From contig DF820456.1 in the NCBI GenBank assembly GCA_000739515.1, positions 624,519 to 663,013 on the forward strand: DNA of 38,495 nt. The letters run 5' to 3'. This document shows positions 1-5,455 of the stretch, piece after piece (the stretch's first letter is position 1; the number at the start of each line of letters is the position of its first letter). The translations under genes were made by a program, and so were the position numbers. The stretch comes from Candidatus Moduliflexus flocculans. GTDB lineage: Bacteria > Moduliflexota > Moduliflexia > Moduliflexales > Moduliflexaceae. The notes beneath the pieces were generated by a model. The model worked only from the letters and a program-made list of their open reading frames with translations. It was not told where the DNA came from and ran no database searches.

Positions 1-80
1 CCCCCCAACAGGTCTTCGATCATCCGAAGGGCTTGCGGCAGATCTTCAATGGTAGAGACGACAATGACAGGTGTTTCCAT
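1..80 (-). CDS. CutA-like divalent-cation tolerance protein, N-terminal fragment (partial)
   Basis: An open frame starts at the ATG complementary to 78-80 and runs off the left edge, giving 26 residues beginning METPVIVVSTIEDLPQALRM. The hydrophobic first strand followed by a Thr and an amphipathic helix resembles the start of CutA proteins (a strand ending in T, then a helix), but the diagnostic downstream motifs lie outside the window. CutA proteins are small trimeric proteins linked to copper and other divalent-cation tolerance. No Shine-Dalgarno motif precedes the ATG. A good sigma70-like promoter lies so close upstream that the transcript would be nearly leaderless. The family call is tentative; any small alpha-beta protein with this start would look the same. 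Confidence 0.35.
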   Translation of the reverse strand, partial: METPVIVVSTIEDLPQALRMIEDLLG

Positions 81-88
81 AGAACATT

Positions 89-118
89 TTTATACTCGTG
101 TTTCTTGACTAAAATCAA
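89..118 (-). promoter_or_regulatory. Candidate promoter of the leftward cutA-like gene
   Basis: Read on the minus strand, TTGATT (113-118) is followed after 18 bp by TATAAA (89-94). The predicted start of transcription falls about 2 bases before the ATG at 80, so translation would be leaderless or nearly so, which fits the missing Shine-Dalgarno motif. Confidence 0.45.
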
Positions 119-148
119 GTAAAATTTTATCAGAATATGATGCCTGTG

Positions 149-294
149 TAGTTACAAAATTTTATCGTGAATTCGGAGTGCCGAAGCGGGTTTTGGCAAG
201 GTGGCGGAGTCGTATCTGCGATGAGGCGAATCTGCTGATGTTGACTGATAAAATACGCGCCGGCTCTGCGGAGACTGAAATAGTTACAAATTTT
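149..294. repeat. Degenerate palindromic-element copy flanked by TAGTTACAAATTTT direct repeats
   Basis: TAGTTACAAA(A)TTTT occurs at 149-163, again from 281 and again from 414, so the DNA between cutA and arsR looks like two elements placed one after another. This first unit starts like the second (GGAGTGCCgaagcGGGTTTTGGC, here split by differences) but has lost a matching right arm. I see no gene in it. Confidence 0.4.
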
Positions 295-295
295 C

Positions 296-420
296 GTAAT
301 TATTTAGGAGTGCCAACGCTTGCTTTGGCAGCGCGACGAAGTCACGTCAGAAAACACGTGTGTTCTCTTATTCTCGCGGCCAAAGCAAGCGTTGGCACTC
401 CTGAGAACCTAAATAGTTAC
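296..420. repeat. MITE-like palindromic element with GTAAYTATTTA termini (copy 1)
   Basis: The termini GTAATTATTTAGG (296-308) and CCTAAATAGTTAC (408-420) are inverted repeats with one mismatch. Inside them a perfect 24-bp inverted repeat (306-329 with 379-402) brackets a 49-nt centre, so the element would form a long hairpin as RNA or single-stranded DNA. It carries no supported gene. The same termini bound elements at 21293-21414, 29378-29543 and 35231-35354, and the left terminus is kept at 5312. Its right end lies only 18 bp before the arsR promoter. Confidence 0.75.
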
Positions 421-438
421 AAATTTTCAAAAAAAATC

Positions 439-467
439 TTGACAGAATATTAGAATATTCTTATATT
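439..467 (+). promoter_or_regulatory. arsR promoter with an inverted-repeat operator in its spacer
   Basis: TTGACA (439-444) and TATATT (462-467) are separated by exactly 17 bp. The spacer is filled by the perfect inverted repeat GAATATT-AG-AATATTC (445-460). A regulator bound there would occlude RNA polymerase. ArsR-family repressors bind AT-rich inverted repeats of this general kind at their own promoters, so autoregulation by the gene that starts 20 bp downstream is the obvious reading. Confidence 0.7.
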
Positions 468-486
468 GCTTTTTGGAGTGATTATT

Positions 487-804
487 ATGAAATATGAACA
501 AGAAATTCAACAAGCGGTTCGTTGTCTTAAGGCGCTGGCGCATCCTACTCGGTTAGGGATTTTATATTTGCTGCGAGAAGGCGAAAAGACGGTCTGCGAA
601 CTGCAAAACGCCTTAGGCGGAACGCAATCAAATATGTCGCAGCATCTCAGCATTATGCGCGAACGTGATGTGCTTTGCACGCGCAAAGAGTCCAATCTGG
701 TCTATTACGCAATCAAGAATCAGGAGGTTTTTGAATTGCTTGATGTCTTTCAGCGCGTGTTCTGTAAAAACCACGCATTGCCTTTTGATGATGAGGAAAT
801 ATAA
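487..804 (+). CDS. ArsR-family winged-helix transcriptional regulator
   Basis: The 105-residue protein shows the ArsR pattern: LKALAHPTRLGILYLL in the first helices, a recognition helix region TQSNMSQHLSIMRERDVL, and a wing with NLVYYAI. Start ATG 487 is preceded by GGAG with 8-nt spacing; an upstream TTG at 466 lies inside the -10 element and is unlikely. Cysteines are at about 13, 37, 64 and 93. The CxC metal motif of classical ArsR is absent (only TVCEL is seen), so thiol or persulfide sensing is as likely as metal sensing. The genes downstream (zinc ribbon, a Cys-containing mini membrane protein, thioredoxin 2) suggest a thiol or sulfur stress regulon. It is likely autoregulated through the operator in its promoter. 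Confidence 0.9.
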   Translation: MKYEQEIQQAVRCLKALAHPTRLGILYLLREGEKTVCELQNALGGTQSNMSQHLSIMRERDVLCTRKESNLVYYAIKNQEVFELLDVFQRVFCKNHALPFDDEEI

Positions 805-852
805 AGGGGTACACTGCGGCATTGATTCTTAGGAGTGCGAAATCTTGATTTC

Positions 853-878
853 GCGTGTCACATCAAGATGTGACACGC
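853..878. repeat. Short palindrome (GTGTCAC core)
   Basis: GCGTGTCACATC pairs with GATGTGACACGC across a 2-nt centre. It lies between arsR and fmdB and is not followed by a T-tract. It is a diverged relative, at best, of the TGTCAGACA palindromes elsewhere in the window. Role unknown; it could attenuate read-through from arsR. Confidence 0.55.
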
Positions 879-923
879 CTGGATACCAGTAAAAATTATT
901 GAATCAATGTAGGAGTTATTCAT

Positions 924-951
924 GTCGATCGAAACTGTAGTTTCGACCGAC
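924..951 (+). promoter_or_regulatory. Stem-loop just upstream of the fmdB ribosome binding site
   Basis: Bases 924-936 and 939-951 are complementary at 12 of 13 positions with a 2-nt loop. The hairpin lies between one potential start (ATG 922, with AGGAG at 911-915) and the real fmdB start (ATG 973, with GGGGAG at 961-966). It could be part of a short leader reading frame or a translational control element. Confidence 0.45.
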
Positions 952-972
952 ACTCTTCAGGGGGAGAAACCT

Positions 973-1176
973 ATGCCAATTTACGAGTACACATGCACGG
1001 CATGTCACCATCGTTTTTCCGTGTTGCAACGGATGGGCGAAGGGAATGAAAAACTGACGTGCGAAAAATGTGGCGCGCCAAAGCCAGCGAAACAATTTTC
1101 GACATTCGCCTCAACCAATCTGGGCAGTGCATCGCCGTCATCTAACAGCGCGCCAACAGGGTCGCGTTTCACCTGA
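973..1176 (+). CDS. FmdB-family zinc-ribbon protein, candidate selenoprotein (possibly extends to 1197)
   Basis: [15 protein letters not shown] is the standard FmdB opening. Zinc-ribbon cysteines are at about 8, 11, 30 and 33 (CTAC, CEKC), followed by KQFSTFAS and a Ser/Pro-rich tail. Start ATG 973 has GGGGAG 6 nt upstream; an in-frame ATG at 922 would add an N-terminus unlike the family. FmdB-type ribbons are small proteins of poorly known role, first tied to formamidase and amidase gene regulation. The frame ends at TGA 1174-1176, but the next codons read AGSC-QQ and then TAA (1195-1197), and a perfect 8-bp hairpin with a GGG loop follows 25 nt after the TGA. If TGA is selenocysteine the product is 74 residues ending U-AGSC-QQ. 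As an ordinary stop it is 67 residues. The gene lies between arsR and the mini membrane gene, probably in the same transcript. Confidence 0.85.
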   Translation: MPIYEYTCTACHHRFSVLQRMGEGNEKLTCEKCGAPKPAKQFSTFASTNLGSASPSSNSAPTGSRFT

Positions 1177-1193
1177 GCAGGCTCATGCCAACA

Positions 1194-1212
1194 GTAAAAC
1201 CGGGGGTTTTAC
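1194..1212 (+). promoter_or_regulatory. Candidate bacterial SECIS hairpin of the fmdB gene
   Basis: GTAAAACC (1194-1201) pairs perfectly with GGTTTTAC (1205-1212) around the loop GGG. The loop begins 26 nt after the TGA at 1174-1176 (25 nt between). The model for bacterial SECIS elements asks for an apical loop about 16-37 nt from UGA, a stem of 4-16 bp and a G in the first two loop positions; all are met. It has no T-tract, so it does not look like a terminator. Confidence 0.5.
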
Positions 1213-1239
1213 CAATCATGCGCCCAAAAGGAGCCTTCT

Positions 1240-1407
1240 ATGTTTGATGGAATATTGCCAATCATTTTTATCGTCGTCTATTTTTTATTGATGCGATACG
1301 TTCTGCCGAAATTCGGCGTTGCCACCTGAATGTCTCCATCATGCTCTGCCGAGGATCGGCAGCCTCATTCGAAAGAAGATCAAACGACTGAAGATTCACA
1401 ATCATAA
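1240..1407 (+). CDS. Mini membrane protein with in-frame UGA, candidate selenoprotein (29 residues if UGA is a stop at 1327-1329)
   Basis: ATG 1240 has AGGAG at 1229-1233. Residues 1-29 are MFDGILPIIFIVVYFLLMRY followed by VLPKFGVAT: one membrane segment (about 5-22) and a short basic tail. The frame then meets TGA at 1327-1329, runs directly into ATG, and stays open for 25 codons (MSPSCSAEDRQPHSKEDQTT and on) to TAA at 1405-1407. A perfect 7-bp hairpin with loop GGA lies 23 nt after the TGA. Read as selenocysteine, the protein is 55 residues with a membrane anchor, a U-MSPS-C redox-type motif and an acidic hydrophilic tail. I do not know the family. Its place between the zinc ribbon and thioredoxin 2 supports a thiol or selenol redox role. 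If UGA is a plain stop, only 1240-1329 is coding. Confidence 0.6.
1346..1362 (+). promoter_or_regulatory. Candidate bacterial SECIS hairpin of the mini membrane gene
   Basis: CTGCCGA (1346-1352) pairs perfectly with TCGGCAG (1356-1362) around the loop GGA. Exactly 23 nt separate the loop from the TGA at 1327-1329. Distance, stem length and G at the first loop positions all satisfy the bacterial SECIS model. It lies inside the open frame that continues past the TGA. Confidence 0.55.
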
Positions 1408-1475
1408 GCCTATAAAAAAGGAGACTGTGCCGTATTTCGTTCTGAGTAAACGAGATTCGTGCCAGATAACATGCT

Positions 1476-1925
1476 ATGTCAGATACAATGCTTGTTTTAT
1501 GCCCGCAGTGTCAGACTCAAAATCGAATTCCTGCCGAAAAATTCGGTCAGCAGGCCAAATGTGGAAAATGCGGCGCAACGTTTACCGCGACAGGCCAAAC
1601 CTCGGCTTCGCCGATCCATGTGACCGACCAATCATTTCACCAGGAAGTGTTGAGCGCTTCGTTGCCGGTCGTGGTGGATTTCTGGGCGCCCTGGTGCGGG
1701 CCATGCCGGATGATCGCGCCAGTATTGGAAGACTTAGCGAAAGAATACGCCGGGAAAGTCAAAATCGCGAAAATTAATACGGACGAAAATCAGCAGACCG
1801 CCGCCAAGTATCAAATACAAGGCATCCCTACGCTGCTTTTCATCAAAAACGGACAGATTGTCGATCAAGTTGTCGGCGCCGCGCCGAAACCAATGCTGAA
1901 AACCAAGATTCAAGCTCTACTGTAA
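1476..1925 (+). CDS. trxC: Thioredoxin 2 (zinc-ribbon thioredoxin)
   Basis: The 149-residue protein has the two-part layout of TrxC. An N-terminal zinc ribbon has CPQC at 9-12 and CGKC at 29-32. The thioredoxin fold follows, with WAPWCGPCR (active Cys 74 and 77), Asp at DFWAPW, and the cis-proline in GIPTLL near 118. It reduces protein disulfides in the cytosol, and zinc-ribbon thioredoxins are linked to oxidative stress. ATG 1476 is the first start after an in-frame TAA at 1467. No Shine-Dalgarno motif is close; the strong AAGGAG at 1418-1423 is too far away to serve this start. It ends the ArsR-controlled cluster and is the natural reductant for the two preceding small redox-type proteins. 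Confidence 0.93.
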   Translation: MSDTMLVLCPQCQTQNRIPAEKFGQQAKCGKCGATFTATGQTSASPIHVTDQSFHQEVLSASLPVVVDFWAPWCGPCRMIAPVLEDLAKEYAGKVKIAKINTDENQQTAAKYQIQGIPTLLFIKNGQIVDQVVGAAPKPMLKTKIQALL

Positions 1926-2229
1926 GGCGCACCGCATAAAAAGCTCATGCGATAGCGCAATAGCGCAGCATTTACCGTACAAAACGTTTGCTCGTTCGAT
2001 TGACAAAAAGGTTATCGCGAACAATTTACGGCATGATATTTCATTTATTGAAAATTTTGCTTGTAAAAATTCGCGATAACCTTTTGTGCTATTACAGTAA
2101 GCAGTTGTCAGTTGTTGAGGCTGAGTAAGCGACAGTTGAGCGTCTGTATTGCTGCGCCTTCAAGATGCCTGACAGATCGTGATGTAAATTTTTATAAATA
2201 ACACTCTCATTCGGAAAAGGAAAAAAATT
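1926..2229. other. Intergenic region with a long inverted repeat
   Basis: Just after trxC, 1926-1958 can fold (CGCAT with ATGCG, flanked by GCGC on both sides) but lacks a T-tract. A second, stronger inverted repeat lies at 2006-2021 and 2070-2085 (AAAAGGTTATCGCGAA and its complement, 16 bp), bracketing 48 nt. I see no gene or clear promoter in this stretch. Confidence 0.5.
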
Positions 2230-3036
2230 ATGAAAAAGCTCATGGAGATGATGCGTATCAGTGTTACCGTATTCATGATGTTTGCTGCGACAAATATGGC
2301 GGAAGCTATGGCGCTGCCGGATTTGCAGGGGCGCACCGTCGCCGCCGTGACCGGGAACGATTACACGCCATTAAACTTTATTGACCCGAAAACCGGCAAA
2401 GCGGTGGGCTGGGAATACGACGCCGTTAACGAAATCTGCAAGCGGCTGAATTGCAAAGTTGACTGGCAGGTGGCGGCCTGGGATACGATGATCGCCGCGA
2501 TTCATGACGGCCAGTTCGACGTGGGCATGGATGGCATCACGATTACGGACGAACGCAAGCAGCAGGTGGATTTTTCAGCGCCGTACATGGTGTCGCAGCA
2601 ATTTATGTTAGTACGTGCCGATGAAAGCCGTTTTTCCACCGCCGAAGAGTTTAAAGCGCAGGAAAAACTGCTGATTGGTTCGCAAACCGGCACAACGAAT
2701 TTTTATGTCGCGGTGTATAGCGTGTTAGATGGAGATGAAGCGAATCCGCGCATCAAATTATTTGAAAATTTCGGTGCAACGGTGCAGGCGCTGTTAGGCG
2801 GCGACGTGGATATGGTGCTGATGGACGCGGCCTCAAGTCGGGGCTATATTGGCGCAAATCAAGGCAAACTCAAAACCATCGGCGATCCGCTCGGTACGGA
2901 GGAATTCGGATTTATCTTTCAGCCGAAATCAGACCTCGTTGAGCCGTTTAACGCCGCGATCAAATCCATGCAAGATGACGGGTTTTTGGAAAAACTGAAT
3001 ACAAAATGGTTTTTTGAATACAACCAGAATCAGTGA
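2230..3036 (+). CDS. Amino-acid ABC transporter, periplasmic substrate-binding protein (family 3)
   Basis: 268 residues. The signal peptide spans about 1-26 (basic start, hydrophobic core, cleavage near AEA). Typical family-3 binding-protein signatures follow: GWEYDAVNEICKRL, WDTMIAAIHDGQFDVGMDG, ITDERKQQVDFSAPY, and a C-terminal DGFLEKLNTKWF. Such proteins bind polar amino acids or related solutes in the periplasm and deliver them to the membrane permeases. Start ATG 2230 is preceded by AAAGGAAAA. Two permease genes follow on the same strand. The first is separated by a 33-bp palindrome, which may favour higher expression of the binding protein than of the permeases, as is common in such operons. 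The exact substrate cannot be read from sequence. Confidence 0.93.
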   Translation: MKKLMEMMRISVTVFMMFAATNMAEAMALPDLQGRTVAAVTGNDYTPLNFIDPKTGKAVGWEYDAVNEICKRLNCKVDWQVAAWDTMIAAIHDGQFDVGMDGITITDERKQQVDFSAPYMVSQQFMLVRADESRFSTAEEFKAQEKLLIGSQTGTTNFYVAVYSVLDGDEANPRIKLFENFGATVQALLGGDVDMVLMDAASSRGYIGANQGKLKTIGDPLGTEEFGFIFQPKSDLVEPFNAAIKSMQDDGFLEKLNTKWFFEYNQNQ

Positions 3037-3071
3037 GAATCTCTACAACGATGGATTTTCGATAAGGATAG

Positions 3072-3104
3072 AGACCTCACAGGTCTTGAAGACTTGTGAG
3101 GTCT
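3072..3104. repeat. Intergenic palindrome (GACCTCACA variant)
   Basis: AGACCTCACAGGTCTT and its mirror form a 33-bp near-perfect palindrome with one mismatch. It sits between the binding protein and the first permease. Its right arm contains GAGGT, the only Shine-Dalgarno-like sequence near the permease start, so folding could mask that site. Confidence 0.7.
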
Positions 3105-3111
3105 GCGTTGT

Positions 3112-3972
3112 TTGATCGTGAAAAAATCGCGTGAACATTCCCTGCAAGCGTCTCGTTGGTGGCAGGTTTCAGAGTTTTTTGCGTCGCTTCCATACTGGCT
3201 GTTGATTATTGCGCTCGTCGGCCTGTTTTTGCTCTGGCACGCCGCGACGGATGAGAATTACAGAGTTATCTTTTCCGCTGTCGCCAAAGGAATCGGCACG
3301 ACGCTGTATGTCTCGCTGATCGCGTACCTGTTTTCAGCGGCATTAGGTCTGATTATCGGCCTGATGCGGATGTCGTTGCTCCGTCCGCTGCGGGAAGCCG
3401 CCACGCTCTATACTGAAATCATTCGCGGCGTGCCGATGTTAGTCATTCTCTACTACATCGCCTTTGTCGGCGCTCCATCGCTTGTGCGGGCGATCAACTG
3501 GCTCGCGCAGCCACTCATCGCAATGGAATGGTTCGCGCCGATCAATGTCCGTGCATTGGATTTCGTCTGGCGGGCGATTTTGGCGCTGACCGTCGGGTAT
3601 AGCGCGTTTATTTCCGAAATTTTCCGCGCTGGCATCGAATCCGTCGCGAAAGGCCAGATGGAAGCGGCGCGCGCCCTCGGCATGACGCGCTGGCAGGCGA
3701 TGCTGCATGTCGTGTTGCCGCAGGCGTTTCGGAACGTGCTGCCCCCGCTCTGCAATGAATTTGTCGCGATGATTAAAGATTCGGCCTTAGTCTCTGCGCT
3801 CGGCGTTCAAGACATCACGCAATTAGGCAAAGTCTATTCCGCCTCGACCTTCAAATTTTTCGAAACCTATAACGTTGTGGCGTATCTCTACCTGATTATG
3901 ACGATTTCGCTGTCGCTCATGGTGCGCGGATTGGAGCATCAATTGGATAAGCGGCGCGTGCGGCGGATGTGA
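3112..3972 (+). CDS. Amino-acid ABC transporter permease 1 (HisM/GlnP type)
   Basis: 286 residues, about five to six membrane segments. The cytoplasmic EAA loop reads EIFRAGIESVAKGQMEAARA followed by LGMTRWQAMLHVVLPQAFRN, the contact site for an ABC ATPase. An N-terminal half resembling polar amino-acid permeases (GTTLYVSLIAYLFSAALGL) precedes it. The start is uncertain: TTG 3112 and GTG 3118 are both possible and neither has an ideal ribosome binding site; GAGG at 3098-3101 lies in the palindrome arm. It works with the preceding binding protein and following permease as the two-subunit transmembrane channel. Confidence 0.9.
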   Translation: MIVKKSREHSLQASRWWQVSEFFASLPYWLLIIALVGLFLLWHAATDENYRVIFSAVAKGIGTTLYVSLIAYLFSAALGLIIGLMRMSLLRPLREAATLYTEIIRGVPMLVILYYIAFVGAPSLVRAINWLAQPLIAMEWFAPINVRALDFVWRAILALTVGYSAFISEIFRAGIESVAKGQMEAARALGMTRWQAMLHVVLPQAFRNVLPPLCNEFVAMIKDSALVSALGVQDITQLGKVYSASTFKFFETYNVVAYLYLIMTISLSLMVRGLEHQLDKRRVRRM

Positions 3973-3982
3973 GTGAATATAG

Positions 3983-4011
3983 CTGTCAGACACCTTGGAG
4001 GTGTCTGACAG
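3983..4011. repeat. TGTCAGACA-family palindrome (copy 1)
   Basis: CTGTCAGACACCT (3983-3995) pairs perfectly with AGGTGTCTGACAG (3999-4011) across TGG. It lies inside the transporter operon, between two permease genes, with no T-tract, so termination is unlikely. Sister copies are at 18347, 21148 and 29617. Confidence 0.85.
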
Positions 4012-4033
4012 TTTCATGCGTTTAGGAAAATAA

Positions 4034-4918
4034 ATGAGACCTCGCGCTCCGAAAATGACCATATTGGATGTGGTGCTGATTCTCCTGATTGCCGCCGCGA
4101 TTGGCCTGTTTGCATACAAAGTGACGGTCGGGCTGCATTATAAATGGAATTGGGGCGTCATTCCGCGTTATCTATTCCGGTATGACGCCGAACAGCAGCG
4201 TTGGATGCCAAATTTGCTGATGCAGGGGTTTTTGACGACGATCCGCCTGAGCGTCTGGTCAACCGTGTTCGCCACGTTATTCGGTACGATTGCCGCGCTG
4301 CTTCGACTCAGCCCGCGCTTATTTCGGTGGATGTTAGGGCGGGCGTATGTGGAATTGATCCGCAATCTGCCGCCGTTGGTGCTGATTTTTATCATCTATT
4401 TTTTTCTCAGCGACCAATTGATGACCGCCTTGCGCGTGGATGAAATCGTCAGGGCAAGCTCGGCGCGGACGCAGCAGATAATAACCTGGCTCTTTGCTGT
4501 TCCGGCAAGATTTCCGGCGTTTCTTTCCGCCGTGCTGACGCTTTCGCTCTATGAAGGCGCGTATATGACCGAAATTATTCGCGCCGGGATTCAAAGCATC
4601 GAAAAAGGGCAGTGGGAAGCGTCTTATGCGTTAGGGCTGTCGTGGTGGCAGCAGATGCGCTGGATTATCCTGCCGCAAGCGGTGCAGCGCATTCTGCCCG
4701 CCTTAGCCGGGCAATTTATTTCCGCGATTAAAGATTCCGCCATCGTCTCGGTGATTTCGATTCAGGAACTCACGTTTCAAGGGCTGGAATTGATGGCCGC
4801 GACCTATTTGACCTTCGAAATCTGGATCACCGTGACTGCACTCTATTTCGTGCTGACCGGCGCGTGCTCTCTCGCTGTGCGACGTCTTGAAGTGGCGTTG
4901 CATAAGCGGACGTTTTGA
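4034..4918 (+). CDS. Amino-acid ABC transporter permease 2 (HisQ/GlnP type)
   Basis: 294 residues with a membrane helix at about 10-28 and four to five more from residue 65 on. The EAA loop is EIIRAGIQSIEKGQWEASYA followed by LGLSWWQQMRWIILPQAVQR. ATG 4034 is preceded by AGGAAA. It pairs with permease 1 as a heterodimeric pore. No ATP-binding subunit follows or precedes within the window, although these operons normally end with one (GlnQ/HisP type). The ATPase must be encoded elsewhere or shared, or the system has lost it. Confidence 0.9.
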   Translation: MRPRAPKMTILDVVLILLIAAAIGLFAYKVTVGLHYKWNWGVIPRYLFRYDAEQQRWMPNLLMQGFLTTIRLSVWSTVFATLFGTIAALLRLSPRLFRWMLGRAYVELIRNLPPLVLIFIIYFFLSDQLMTALRVDEIVRASSARTQQIITWLFAVPARFPAFLSAVLTLSLYEGAYMTEIIRAGIQSIEKGQWEASYALGLSWWQQMRWIILPQAVQRILPALAGQFISAIKDSAIVSVISIQELTFQGLELMAATYLTFEIWITVTALYFVLTGACSLAVRRLEVALHKRTF

Positions 4919-5069
4919 ACATAAAAAAATGTCCTTGACGAAACAAAAACAACAACGAATGAAAGAAGGGAACGAATCCGAGTGCGATCAAGCACCAGAT
5001 TCGTTGTCTTCTCCTATTCGGTGTAGTTTTTGTAAGCCCCTGCAATCAGGCGAGAAAAGGGGGCTGAAT

Positions 5070-5315
5070 ATGACACAGCAGACGCAGGCCATTTATGTTG
5101 GAAATCAGGTGTTAGATATGATGGCGCTTCCAGAGATTGCCCGGCAAGAACTTATAACATTTTATGAATTCTTAGTGTTCAAATATCAGGGGCAGACTGA
5201 GGGGCAATGTTCTGATAAACAACGTATTTTATCGCAACTTTTTCAAGAAGTTGATGGAGTGTTGCCTGTTCCTTATACATTTGAATTTGATCGCGAGGCG
5301 ATTCATGAACGGTAA
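5070..5315 (+). CDS. Small DUF2281-like (antitoxin-like) protein
   Basis: 81 residues. The middle (MMALPEIARQELITFYEFLV followed by FKYQ) matches the pattern of DUF2281 and VapB-like small proteins: LP, then a helix with FxEFLxxKY. ATG 5070 has AAAGGGGG 6 nt upstream; an open frame continues leftward but without a better start. Many such proteins are antitoxins, but no toxin gene follows. Its TAA stop (5313-5315) lies inside the left terminus of the inserted element at 5312, so the natural C-terminus may have been cut off by the insertion. Function is uncertain. Confidence 0.6.
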   Translation: MTQQTQAIYVGNQVLDMMALPEIARQELITFYEFLVFKYQGQTEGQCSDKQRILSQLFQEVDGVLPVPYTFEFDREAIHER

Positions 5316-5426
5316 TTATTTAGCCCGTAGGGCTTCTGGTATTGTAGAATGGCGCATTCCCTCATTCTACCGCGTAGCGGTTGCGCTCCCGTATCGCCTA
5401 CGGCGAACAGGCACGGTAAACAATAG
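5312..5426 (+). repeat. MITE-like palindromic element, family B (copy 1)
   Basis: The left terminus GTAATTATTTA (5312-5322) is followed by CCCGTAGGGCTTC, an inverted pair around ATTGTAGAATG / CATTCTACCGCG, then GTATCGCCTACGGCGAACAG. The right terminus is decayed (GGTAAACAATAG). The same internal modules recur in opposite orientation at 29378-29543, which has about 45 bp more. It separates the DUF2281-like gene from the peptidase gene. Confidence 0.8.
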
Positions 5427-5455
5427 AATCTTTTCAACTAAAACGAGGTGAACCT

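Noticed and set aside
1319..1777. Open frame overlapping the mini membrane gene and trxC
   Set aside because: Runs out of frame through the conserved thioredoxin domain; a shadow.
3983..4011. Rho-independent terminators at the TGTCAGACA palindromes
   Set aside because: No T-tract on either strand, and two are inside an operon.
4887..5069. N-terminal extension of the DUF2281-like gene
   Set aside because: The frame is open but overlaps the permease end, and the best ribosome binding site precedes ATG 5070.
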